Shown here piece by piece: positions 33,413-40,844 of a DNA stretch of 64,000 nt; position 1 is the first letter of the stretch, and every line of letters starts with the position of its first letter. The position numbers were made by a program, and so were the translations under genes. The stretch is from Azospirillum brasilense (GTDB lineage Bacteria; Pseudomonadota; Alphaproteobacteria; Azospirillales; Azospirillaceae): positions 2,171,501 to 2,235,500 of the forward strand of contig NZ_CP032345.1 of NCBI RefSeq assembly GCF_005222205.1. The letters are read 5' to 3'. The notes beneath the pieces were generated by a model. That model was not told the DNA's origin. It did not search any database and saw only the letters and a list, made by a program, of their open reading frames with translations.

Positions 33413-34918
33413 ATGCCGGCTCCTGACGCGAAGAAATGTTTGCCGGCCGTGGCCGATGTTTGGCAAGGCCTCGTCGCTCGCCTGCCCACGAGCTGCGCCG
33501 GGTGGCGACGGCTGGCCGATCGATCGCTCAAGCTCTCGCTGGTGCCGCTTCTGGTCGTTCTGGCGGCGGTCTTGAACCCGTTGGACATCAATGGTTCCAG
33601 CGGCCGGACATCGCTGGATGCCTATCGGCGGCTTGCCGCCAGCGTCTATCCCGGCGAGGGGCAGAGGAAAATCGCCGTCGTCCAGATCGATGACCAAACG
33701 CTTGCCGCCAGCGGCGAGTCTTATCCGCCGTCGTTCGATTTCTACGCGCGCCTGATCGAGGAGATCAAGAAAGCCGGCGCCGAAAGCATCCTCCTGGACC
33801 TGATGATCATCGACAGGAACAGGGTTGGAGATCCGGGTGGCCTGGGCCGGCTTGCCAAGCAGATGGATGGCTTCCCCGTCTTCATGACGGTGGCGCGGAG
33901 CAGCCAGCAGGATGAGTCCGGATGCGCCACGGCCGGACGGCAGAACCTCCAGGAACTGCGTGATGCGGTGAATTTGGAGGTCCATCCCCTTATCCGCGAC
34001 GGCGCATCCCATGTCGACCTGTTTGCCGAAAACTACTGCGGTTCGCCGCGCCTGTCGGCGGCACTGGCGGCCTACATCGAGCATTGCGGGCGGGACGAAG
34101 CGTGCAAGGGCGGCAAGAACGATCCCCTGGCCAACCCGGACGCCTTCAGGAACTCAGCCCTGACCATCGAATGGGGGCGTGTCTGGCCGGCCGGGGCGGA
34201 GGCCATGCATCCCGACCATCGGCGGCTTGCGGCGGACTGTCCCGACGGATCCGTTGCGGACGGACTCGGCAATATTCTCCGGACCCTGACGCCGTTCGAG
34301 AGCGGTGCGCTGTCCAACGCGCCGGCGGGATGCACCTACCATCCGGTGATCCGGGCGGAGTGGTTGACGGCGCCGGAAACGGCGAAGGACGTCAACCGTG
34401 ACGCCGTGTCGGCCACCTTGGCCGGGCGGATCGTCGTGGTGGGGGCCATGTTCTCCGGAGTCCAGGATGTCGGCCCCTCTCCGGTGTACGGCATCCTTCC
34501 GGGAATGTTTCTGCACGCCATGGCGATCGACAACCTGATCGTGCGCGGCGCCGGTTACATGAAGGAGTGGAGCAAGCTCGGGCTTGGCGATCTCGACCTG
34601 TCGGTGCTGGTGGAACTGATCGCCATGGCGGTCTTCGCTTTCGTCGCCCGTAGGATCGGTATCCGGCTTGCCCCGCGGACGTTGCTGTCGGCGGTCGCAT
34701 GGACCCTGCTGCTCATGGCGGCCGGTTCGCTCATTGGCCTCGCGTTCTCGGCGTTGTTGGTATGGCTCACCGGCTTGGAACCGGCGAACTGGATCGGCGT
34801 CGCCGTTGCCGGCGCGGCGATCGCCGGCCCGGCGCGCATCGTGCTCGCCAAGCGCTTCGAAGAGCTTCGCGTGCTGGAAGCACAGGAAAAATCCCAAAAC
34901 AAAGGAGGAATGGCGTGA
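33413..34918 (+). CDS. CHASE2-domain membrane sensor without an output domain
   Basis: The 501-residue protein has a first membrane segment at about residues 40-56, a long extracytoplasmic CHASE2 domain (SSGRTSLDAYRRLAASVYPGEG, then IAVVQIDDQTLAASG near 88, GAESILLDLMIID near 122, LAGRIVVVGAMFSGVQDVGPSPVYGILPGMFLHAMAIDNL near 335-375), and three membrane segments at about 390-470. CHASE2 normally precedes a kinase, cyclase or GGDEF; here the protein stops after a short charged tail (RFEELRVLEAQEKSQNKGG). It heads an operon: its TGA overlaps the GTG of the next gene. The ATG at 33413 gives a plausible short cytoplasmic start. Function unknown; probably senses or scaffolds in the envelope together with its two partners. 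Confidence 0.85.
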   Translation: MPAPDAKKCLPAVADVWQGLVARLPTSCAGWRRLADRSLKLSLVPLLVVLAAVLNPLDINGSSGRTSLDAYRRLAASVYPGEGQRKIAVVQIDDQTLAASGESYPPSFDFYARLIEEIKKAGAESILLDLMIIDRNRVGDPGGLGRLAKQMDGFPVFMTVARSSQQDESGCATAGRQNLQELRDAVNLEVHPLIRDGASHVDLFAENYCGSPRLSAALAAYIEHCGRDEACKGGKNDPLANPDAFRNSALTIEWGRVWPAGAEAMHPDHRRLAADCPDGSVADGLGNILRTLTPFESGALSNAPAGCTYHPVIRAEWLTAPETAKDVNRDAVSATLAGRIVVVGAMFSGVQDVGPSPVYGILPGMFLHAMAIDNLIVRGAGYMKEWSKLGLGDLDLSVLVELIAMAVFAFVARRIGIRLAPRTLLSAVAWTLLLMAAGSLIGLAFSALLVWLTGLEPANWIGVAVAGAAIAGPARIVLAKRFEELRVLEAQEKSQNKGGMA

Positions 34919-35280
34919 TCAGGATGTCCGCTGCGCTCTTGGCCGCTCTGTGCTCGTTCGCGGTGTCCGCGATGGCGCAGGATATGGTGAAGATCGAAAA
35001 GATCATGTCCGGACCCGGGGGCAAGGTCGCCGTCTTCGATGAAAAGGGCGGCAAGAAGGGGGAACTGCCCAAGGAAGCCTTCCCATCGGTTCCCTTCGAC
35101 GCGGCCGACTACAACCGCAACACCCGCTATGTGAAGGTGAACGCGGGCGGGCAGGAGGTGTGGCTCAGCCCGTTCCAGGTGCAGGTGTCGGCCAAGGCCC
35201 AGGTGCTCACCGAATGCCAGACCGCCCAACGGGTCAGCGGAACGACCTTCTCGTCGCGGGGCGCTTCCGAATGCAAGTGA
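34915..35280 (+). CDS. Small secreted protein of the CHASE2 operon (possible SH3-like fold)
   Basis: The 121-residue product starts with a clear Sec signal (MIRMSAALLAALCSFAVSAMA, cleavage after AMA). The mature part is about 100 residues, Lys-rich, with a beta-type pattern (KVAVFDEKGGKKGELP, RYVKVNAGGQEVWLSPFQV) that looks like a bacterial SH3-type domain, and two Cys near the C-terminus that could pair. GTG 34915 lies within the GTGA overlap with the upstream stop, with AAGGAGG six bases before it, so translation is coupled. Its own end overlaps the next gene by ten bases. No known family is recognised with certainty; the SH3 suggestion is by pattern only. Confidence 0.78.
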   Translation: MIRMSAALLAALCSFAVSAMAQDMVKIEKIMSGPGGKVAVFDEKGGKKGELPKEAFPSVPFDAADYNRNTRYVKVNAGGQEVWLSPFQVQVSAKAQVLTECQTAQRVSGTTFSSRGASECK

Positions 35281-36854
35281 ACGCCGCCCTGCGCCGCCCG
35301 CTCGTTCCCGCCCTGCTCGGCCTGACCCTGCTTGCCGGCGGATGCAAGTCGCTCGACACGCTGGGCACGGAACTCAGCGGCAAGCGAACCTACGAATCCG
35401 TTCCCGCGCGGTTCGTCGAGGTCGCGGACCAGCGGCGTCTTCCCGACGCCGGGGGCGGCTCCATGGCGGCGCTCGCCGCGTCGCTGCAGAAGCCGTCGGG
35501 CGCGTCGGCGCGGTCGCTCGACGGCCGTGACCCGCTGCCGCCGGGCACCCGCGAACTGGCGGGGGCGGAACCGCTGCAGCGTTACGCGAACCAGGTCCTG
35601 GCGCGTCTCCTCAAGGCGTGGCCCCACGCCAAACCGTCCGTCACCATCGTCGTGACCAACAACCCCGCCTATGTGGCGGAGGCCGTTCCGGCGAGCACCA
35701 TCCTGATCTCGCAGGGTGTGTTCGTGAACTCCGAGAACGAGGACGAACTCGCCTTCATCCTGGCCCACGAGGTGTCGCACCTTCTGCTCAACCACATGGA
35801 TGCCGACCGCGAGCACGCGGCGCAGAAGACGGTGGAGGACACCGGGATGGGGACGCTGCTGTCCGCGGCTCCCCGCTCCAACCCGGAGATGGCCAGGAAC
35901 GCGGCGCTGATCTACACGACCTACCGGACTTTCCAGGACACCGTGGCACACCCGTCCTGGGCTCGCCAGCAGGAGGACGAGGCCGACCTTCTCGGCTTCG
36001 ATCTTCTGGAGAAGGCCGGCTACAACACCAATGTCTTCCAGGTCGTGATGGAGCGCTTCGCCGACGACGCGCGCAAGCAGTCCGCCAAGGCCGAGGAAGA
36101 GCGCAAGAAGCTCGAAGACCAGATCAACGGGTTGATGGCGTCGGGGCAATACAGCGCCGGCATCAACGCCGCCTTCAAGGAGCTGTCGGCCGGCCCGTCC
36201 AAGATCCTGGGGGAAATCGGCAAGCAGCTGCGCGTGGGGCATAACTCCGCGGAGCAGCGGTTCGCGGATCTGAGCGCCTATGCGGTCCGTGAGCAGCTGT
36301 TCGAGAGCGCGGCCCGGGACAAGAACACGGTGGGTTACGAAAAGGCCGTGTTCCAGGGTACGGCGCTGAAGGCGCTGTCGCGCAGCGTCCTGGTGCAGCG
36401 CGCGGACAGCCTGATCGCGAAGGAGCGTCTTGCCGAGGCGGAGGCCGCCCTGAAGGAGGTCGCCAAGGGAGGCTTCGAATCCGATCCCTATCTGCGGATA
36501 ACCTACTACCGGCTTCACACGAAGCAGAACCGCCCGGACCTTGCGGTGAAGGACCTTGAGGTCGCCGTCAAGAGTTCCTCCGCCCCGCCGGAGGCGTTCG
36601 ACCTGCTGATCGCCGAGCAGCGGGCCGCCGGCCGGGCGTCCCAAGCGCTGGCCGCCCTCGACGCCAAGGAGCGGCGTTTTGGCGGGAGCGAGCGGGGTTA
36701 TCCGCTCCGTATCCGGCTGCTGGTCGAGGCCGGACGGATGCCGGAGGCCGGGTCCGTGGTCGAGCGCTGCCGCGCGGTGCGAGGCCCGGTCGTCCGCGAG
36801 TGCGAGGACGCGTGGAGTCAGGCGACGGTGGCCAGCCTGTCCCCGCCGCGGTAA
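35271..36854 (+). CDS. M48-family lipoprotein metalloprotease of the CHASE2 operon
   Basis: The 527-residue protein has a lipoprotein signal (LLGLTLLAGGCKS, lipidated Cys25). Its peptidase domain carries HEVSH at 166-170 within AFILAHEVSHLLLNHMDADREHA and the third zinc ligand in QQEDEADLLGFDLL (Glu235), as in BepA/LoiP-type M48 proteases. The C-terminal half is helical with TPR-like repeats (ADSLIAKERLAEAEAALKEVAK onward), as in BepA. It should sit in the periplasm on a membrane and act on outer-membrane or envelope proteins. ATG 35271 overlaps the end of the small secreted gene. The close coupling points to a joint function of sensor, small partner and protease. Confidence 0.9.
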   Translation: MQVNAALRRPLVPALLGLTLLAGGCKSLDTLGTELSGKRTYESVPARFVEVADQRRLPDAGGGSMAALAASLQKPSGASARSLDGRDPLPPGTRELAGAEPLQRYANQVLARLLKAWPHAKPSVTIVVTNNPAYVAEAVPASTILISQGVFVNSENEDELAFILAHEVSHLLLNHMDADREHAAQKTVEDTGMGTLLSAAPRSNPEMARNAALIYTTYRTFQDTVAHPSWARQQEDEADLLGFDLLEKAGYNTNVFQVVMERFADDARKQSAKAEEERKKLEDQINGLMASGQYSAGINAAFKELSAGPSKILGEIGKQLRVGHNSAEQRFADLSAYAVREQLFESAARDKNTVGYEKAVFQGTALKALSRSVLVQRADSLIAKERLAEAEAALKEVAKGGFESDPYLRITYYRLHTKQNRPDLAVKDLEVAVKSSSAPPEAFDLLIAEQRAAGRASQALAALDAKERRFGGSERGYPLRIRLLVEAGRMPEAGSVVERCRAVRGPVVRECEDAWSQATVASLSPPR

Positions 36855-36859
36855 CCTGT

Positions 36860-36890
36860 GCGCCGCCCCGGCTTTCAACCGGGGCGGCGC
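36860..36890. terminator. Hairpin shared by the M48 gene and tadA ends
   Basis: Arms 36860-36871 (GCGCCGCCCCGG) and 36879-36890 are exact reverse complements with a seven-base loop, CTTTCAA. The tadA stop codon (minus strand, 36875-36877) lies in the loop, so the hairpin is partly inside the tadA coding sequence. It starts six bases after the M48 protease stop and likely ends transcription from both sides. Confidence 0.8.
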
Positions 36891-37336
36891 CCCCTGAAGA
36901 ACTCCCTCAGCATGTCCCCCGCCCGCGTCTCGTCGATGCCGCCGTAGACGTCCGGGGCGTGGTGGCAGGTCGGCTGGTGGTAGAAGCGGGGGCCGTGCTC
37001 CACCCCGCCGCCCTTGGGGTCGTAGGCGCCGAAATAGACCCGGCGCAGCCGGGCGAAGCTGATCGCCGCGGCGCACAGCGCGCAGGGCTCCAGCGTCACA
37101 TAGAGGTCCAGACCGGGCAGGCGCGGCTCGCCCATGGCCGCGCAGGCGGCGCGGATCGCCAGCACCTCGGCGTGGGCGGTCGGGTCCTTCAGCTCCTCGG
37201 TCCGGTTGCCGGCGCGGGCCAGCACGGCGCCGGTCGCCGGATCGACCACCACGGCACCCACCGGCACCTCCCCGCGGGCGGCGGCGGCTTCGGCCTCGTC
37301 GAAGGCGATGTCCATGGGGGAGGGGGGGCGGCTCAT
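36875..37336 (-). CDS. tadA: tRNA-specific adenosine deaminase
   Basis: TadA converts A34 of tRNA-Arg(ACG) to inosine. The 153-residue protein has the zinc-deaminase motifs HAEVLAIRAACAAMG (His and catalytic Glu, near residue 55) and TLEPCALCAAAISFAR (two Cys ligands, near 86). EVPVGAVVVDPATG near 24 and the C-terminal DMLREFFRGRR are typical TadA features. ATG 37336 begins MSRPPSPMDIAFDEAEAAA. It is divergent from the dodecin gene and converges with the M48 protease gene. Confidence 0.93.
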   Translation of the reverse strand: MSRPPSPMDIAFDEAEAAAARGEVPVGAVVVDPATGAVLARAGNRTEELKDPTAHAEVLAIRAACAAMGEPRLPGLDLYVTLEPCALCAAAISFARLRRVYFGAYDPKGGGVEHGPRFYHQPTCHHAPDVYGGIDETRAGDMLREFFRGRRPG

Positions 37337-37428
37337 GCGGGGCACCCTGCCCGGCGGTCCCTGTTTTCGTCAAGCCGCGGAACGCCCTTCGGCGTTGTTA
37401 AGCATCGGACGAAACAGGGAGGACGGTC

Positions 37429-37638
37429 ATGAGCAGCCATGTCTACAAGAAGGTGGAAATCGTCGGCACCGCCGAGACCACCATCGACGACGCCATCCGC
37501 AACGGCATCGAGCGGGCGTCCAAGACGCTGAAGAACGTGGACTGGTTCGAGGTGGGCGAGATCCGCGGCCACGTCAGCGGTGGAAAGGTCGCCCACTTCC
37601 AGGTGGTGATGAAGGTCGGCTTCCGCCTCGAAGAATAA
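37429..37638 (+). CDS. Dodecin family flavin-binding protein
   Basis: Dodecins are small dodecamers that bind and buffer flavins or CoA. The 69-residue product reads MSSHVYKKVEIVGTAETTID at the start, then AIRNGIERASKTLKNVDWFEVGEIRGHV with the flavin-stacking Trp in DWFEV, and ends HFQVVMKVGFRLEE. This is full family length. It is a single gene upstream of the pseudouridine synthase. Its presence agrees with the FMN-controlled ribB later in the window, though no shared regulation is visible. Confidence 0.95.
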   Translation: MSSHVYKKVEIVGTAETTIDDAIRNGIERASKTLKNVDWFEVGEIRGHVSGGKVAHFQVVMKVGFRLEE

Positions 37639-37698
37639 CGGCGGGGACCCCGTGCCGTGGGTTGCGGGCGGGGCTTGCAAGCCCTATGGTCCGTGCCC

Positions 37699-38889
37699 AT
37701 GGACACCCCCGATTTCGACCATTCCAAAGCCATGCCCGGCGCCGCCGATGCGGACGCGGGCGAGCCCGATGCCGGCGAGCGCATCGCCAAGCGGCTGGCG
37801 CGCGCGGGCCTGTGCTCGCGCCGCGACGCCGAGCGCTGGATCACCGACGGCCGCGTGGCCGTCAACGGCACGACCCTGGACAGCCCGGCCTGCGTCGTGC
37901 GGTCCGGCGACGTCGTGCAGGTGGACGGCAAGGTCATCCCCGAGCCGGAACCGGCGCGGCTGTGGCGCTATTACAAGCCGTCCGGGCTGGTCACCACCGC
38001 CCGCGACGAGAAGGGCCGCACCACCGTCTTCGAACGGCTGCCGCCGGACATGCCGCGCGTCATCTCGGTCGGTCGGCTCGACCTGACGACCGAAGGGCTG
38101 CTGCTGCTGACCAACGACGGCGAGTTGGCCCGCTTCCTGGAACTGCCGGCCACCGGCTGGACCCGCCGCTACCGCGTGCGCGTCTTCGGCGAGGTGAACG
38201 AGGTGAAGCTGGCCGAACTGGCGAAGGGACCGACCATCGACGGGGTGAAGTACGGTCCCATCGAAGCCGTTCTGGACCGCATCCAGGGTCGCAACGCCTG
38301 GCTGACCGTCAGCCTGAAGGAAGGCAAGAACCGCGAGATCCGCAAGGTGATGGAGGCGCTGGACCTCCAGGTGAACCGGCTGATCCGCGTCGCCTACGGC
38401 CCCTTCCAGCTCGGCAAGCTGGAGGAGAGCGCCGTCGAGGAGGTGCCGAAGCGCGTGGTGCGCGAGCAGGTGTCCCGATTCTTTACTGGCGCCGATCCGG
38501 CGGAGGAAGGCAAGGCCAAGGGCGCGGGCAAGACCTCCGCCGCCAAGGCCGCCAGGACCGAGGGCGCCGGCGAAGGCGCCAAGGGCCGTTCCGCCGCTCC
38601 GGCGAAGGCATCCAAGCCGCGCGACGCCAAGGCCGGCTGGGCCAAGGCGGAGCCGAAGGCCGCGTCCGACCGGCGCGGCCCGGCCAAGCCGGCCTCGGGG
38701 GGCTACGCTTCCGGGAAGCCGGCCTCCGCCAGGACGGATGGCAAGCCGGCGGGCAAGCCCGGCACGCTGACGCTGAAGGGCGGCAAGCCCGGCGGTGGTG
38801 GGAAGCCGGGGCCGAAGCCGCGCGGCGGCGGAGGCGCCTCCGAGGGTGGCCGCGGGCCGGAGCGGACCCGTGCGGATCGTCGGCGGTAA
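37699..38889 (+). CDS. rRNA pseudouridine synthase (RluB/RsuA family) with long basic tail
   Basis: The 396-residue enzyme has an N-terminal S4 RNA-binding domain (RIAKRLARAGLCSRRDAERWITDGRVAVNG, about 30-58) and an RsuA-type synthase domain with the catalytic Asp in SVGRLDLTTEGLLLLTNDG near 118, YRVRVFGEVNE, and GKNREIRKVMEALDLQVNRLIRVAYGPF near 212. It most resembles RluB (23S rRNA U2605), but RluE/F or RsuA targets cannot be excluded. After residue 265 comes a 130-residue Ala/Lys/Gly/Pro-rich tail, probably disordered and RNA-binding. The end of the tail overlaps the rsmD start by 20 bases, which couples two rRNA-modification genes. Confidence 0.9.
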   Translation: MDTPDFDHSKAMPGAADADAGEPDAGERIAKRLARAGLCSRRDAERWITDGRVAVNGTTLDSPACVVRSGDVVQVDGKVIPEPEPARLWRYYKPSGLVTTARDEKGRTTVFERLPPDMPRVISVGRLDLTTEGLLLLTNDGELARFLELPATGWTRRYRVRVFGEVNEVKLAELAKGPTIDGVKYGPIEAVLDRIQGRNAWLTVSLKEGKNREIRKVMEALDLQVNRLIRVAYGPFQLGKLEESAVEEVPKRVVREQVSRFFTGADPAEEGKAKGAGKTSAAKAARTEGAGEGAKGRSAAPAKASKPRDAKAGWAKAEPKAASDRRGPAKPASGGYASGKPASARTDGKPAGKPGTLTLKGGKPGGGGKPGPKPRGGGGASEGGRGPERTRADRRR

Positions 38890-39448
38890 GCACCGCGGGC
38901 GGCGGCTGGCCGCCCCGGGGGGGAGCGACACGCGGCCGACCACCGACCGCACCCGCGAATCCCTGTTCAACATCCTGTCCCACGCCGACTGGGGGCCGGA
39001 CGGCGCCGACCTGCTGGAGGGCGCCGTCGTCGTGGACGCCTTCTGCGGAACCGGCGCCCTGGGGCTGGAGGCGCTGTCCCGCGGGGCCGCCCACGCCAGC
39101 TTCCTCGACCTGGGCCGCGCCGCGCTGGACGCCGTGCGGGCCAACGTCGCGGCGCTGGGGGAGGGGGCGAACGCCGCGATCCTGCGCGCCGACGCCACCC
39201 GTCCGCCGCCTCCGCCGGGCCGCCCCTGCACGCTGGCCTTCCTCGACCCGCCCTACGGCCAGGATCTGGCGCCGCGGGCGCTGGCCGGGCTGGCAAAGGC
39301 CGGCTGGCTGGCCCCCGGCGCCGTCCTGGTGGTCGAGGTCGCCGGGCGCGACTCGCTGCCCCTGCCGCCCGGCTTCGCGGACCTGGACGAGCGCCGCTAC
39401 GGCGACACCCGCGTCCAGTTCCTGCGTTACGGGATGCCTCAGCCGTAG
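38870..39448 (+). CDS. rsmD: 16S rRNA (guanine966-N2)-methyltransferase
   Basis: RsmD methylates G966 of 16S rRNA. The 192-residue protein opens MRIVGGKHRGRRLAAPGG (GTG start at 38870), then TRPTTDRTRESLFNIL near 22, the SAM-binding loop VVVDAFCGTGALGLEALSRGA near 55, and the catalytic DPPYG within LAFLDPPYGQDL near 123. GTG 38870 lies within the tail of the pseudouridine synthase gene. Its stop overlaps the converging RTX protease gene by ten bases. Confidence 0.94.
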   Translation: MRIVGGKHRGRRLAAPGGSDTRPTTDRTRESLFNILSHADWGPDGADLLEGAVVVDAFCGTGALGLEALSRGAAHASFLDLGRAALDAVRANVAALGEGANAAILRADATRPPPPPGRPCTLAFLDPPYGQDLAPRALAGLAKAGWLAPGAVLVVEVAGRDSLPLPPGFADLDERRYGDTRVQFLRYGMPQP

Positions 39449-40629
39449 GTGAAGAAGGCCGAGGTGACCTGGTTCGGGGCGATGCCGGCCAGGGTCAGCC
39501 GGTCGCCGCCGCCGAAGTCGAGCAGGGCGCTGCCGCTGCCGTCCGATCCCAGCCGGTAGGTCATGTTGGAGGCGATCTGGATGCGGTCGTTCTGCGTGCG
39601 GCTGAAATCGGCGATGCGGTCCTGACCGCCGCCGCGCGTGAAGACGAAGAGGTCCGCCCCCGAGCCGCCCCACAGCGTGTCGTTGCCGGCATCGCCCCAC
39701 AGCGTGTCGTTCCCCTCGTCCCCCATCAGCAGATCGGCGCCCGAGCCGCCATGGAGCGCGTCGTTGCCGGCCTGTCCGCGCAGCGTGTCGTTGCCGGCGT
39801 CGCCCCACAGCAGGTCGTTGCCGGCCCCGCCGAAGAGCTGGTCGTTGCCGCTCAGCCCGCTCAGCGTGTCGTTGCCCGCCCCGCCATAGAGGCTGTCGGC
39901 CCACGTGTTGCCGGTCAGCGTCAGGTTCTTCGGGATCTCCACGATCTGGAAGGTCTTGCCGGTGAACTGCTCGGCGTAATAATCGATGGAGTTCATGTAG
40001 TTGGGGCGCAGCGTCGGGGTCAGGTCCGACATGATGGTGCCGGTGGCGGCGAAATTGCCGTAGGTGGCGCCGCCCGCATACTCGTCGAAGGCGCCGATCA
40101 TGTGGCCGAATTCGTGGGCCGCCAGCTCGTCCTGGTAATCGGGCCCCCAGTCGGTCTGGGTGCACCAGTTCAGCATGTCGCAGCGCCCGTAGCTGTTGCT
40201 GACGTTCACGTTGTAATGCTGGTTCCCGGCCGCCACGAACTGCACGTCGAAGCGGATGGCGTAGCTGCTGGTGCCGTCCGACAGGCTGTACTTGTCGCTC
40301 CAGATCCCCTCGATCCCCTGCTCCCAGACCTGCTTCAGCGCGCCGGCGTCGTCGCCGGTCAGGTGGATGCGGGTCTGCACGGTGAAGGCCGTGCCGTCGA
40401 AGGCGAGGTCGTACTTCACGTCCCAGCCGAACCCGCCGTCCGCCCGCGTCTCCGCGTAGTTGATGGTCACCGGGGCGAAGCTGGTGGGAACCGGCGCCGC
40501 GGGAGCCGCCGCCAGGGTGCCGGCGTTGTTCCCGTAGCTGTAGCTGACGGCCTGCGTCGTGGTGGTCTGGGTGGCACTGTTCTGGGCGGTGCCGTTCTGG
40601 GCGGCGGTCTGGCGCATGGCACGCTTCAT
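39439..40629 (-). CDS. Secreted RTX metalloprotease (metzincin-like)
   Basis: The 396-residue protein has a metzincin-like zinc site at 172-183 (HEFGHMIGAFDE, followed by Tyr). The third ligand would be Asp182 rather than His. Nine tandem RTX nonapeptides (GGAGNDTLS, GDAGNDTLW and similar, about 253-333) follow and should bind calcium. A C-terminal region ending SAFFTYG suits type I secretion. There is no Sec signal; the first 45 residues are a Gln/Thr/Ala-rich low-complexity stretch. No T1SS genes lie in the window. An AGGGGAA Shine-Dalgarno precedes ATG 40629. The protease is likely extracellular; the substrate is unknown. It converges on rsmD with a ten-base overlap. Confidence 0.87.
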   Translation of the reverse strand: MKRAMRQTAAQNGTAQNSATQTTTTQAVSYSYGNNAGTLAAAPAAPVPTSFAPVTINYAETRADGGFGWDVKYDLAFDGTAFTVQTRIHLTGDDAGALKQVWEQGIEGIWSDKYSLSDGTSSYAIRFDVQFVAAGNQHYNVNVSNSYGRCDMLNWCTQTDWGPDYQDELAAHEFGHMIGAFDEYAGGATYGNFAATGTIMSDLTPTLRPNYMNSIDYYAEQFTGKTFQIVEIPKNLTLTGNTWADSLYGGAGNDTLSGLSGNDQLFGGAGNDLLWGDAGNDTLRGQAGNDALHGGSGADLLMGDEGNDTLWGDAGNDTLWGGSGADLFVFTRGGGQDRIADFSRTQNDRIQIASNMTYRLGSDGSGSALLDFGGGDRLTLAGIAPNQVTSAFFTYG

Positions 40630-40844
40630 GGCACGATTCCCCTGGTTCTGTGCGTCTTGGGGGACATCATGCGGGCAGGATTGAAGGCTTTCTTGTGACC
40701 TTAACTATACATTAACCTTTTTCCTAAGGGCGTAGGACACCCCCTTACGGTTGGCTCGGCGGGATGGCGGGACCTCGGCCGGTCGGTCCTGTTATGGCCT
40801 AGGACGAGCGGCGGCGGGCGCCGCGTCCGGTGCGGGGGCGGGCC

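Noticed and set aside
39640..39900. Short regularly spaced DNA repeats resembling an array
   Set aside because: They encode the RTX nonapeptides of the metalloprotease and diverge at third codon positions; not CRISPR.
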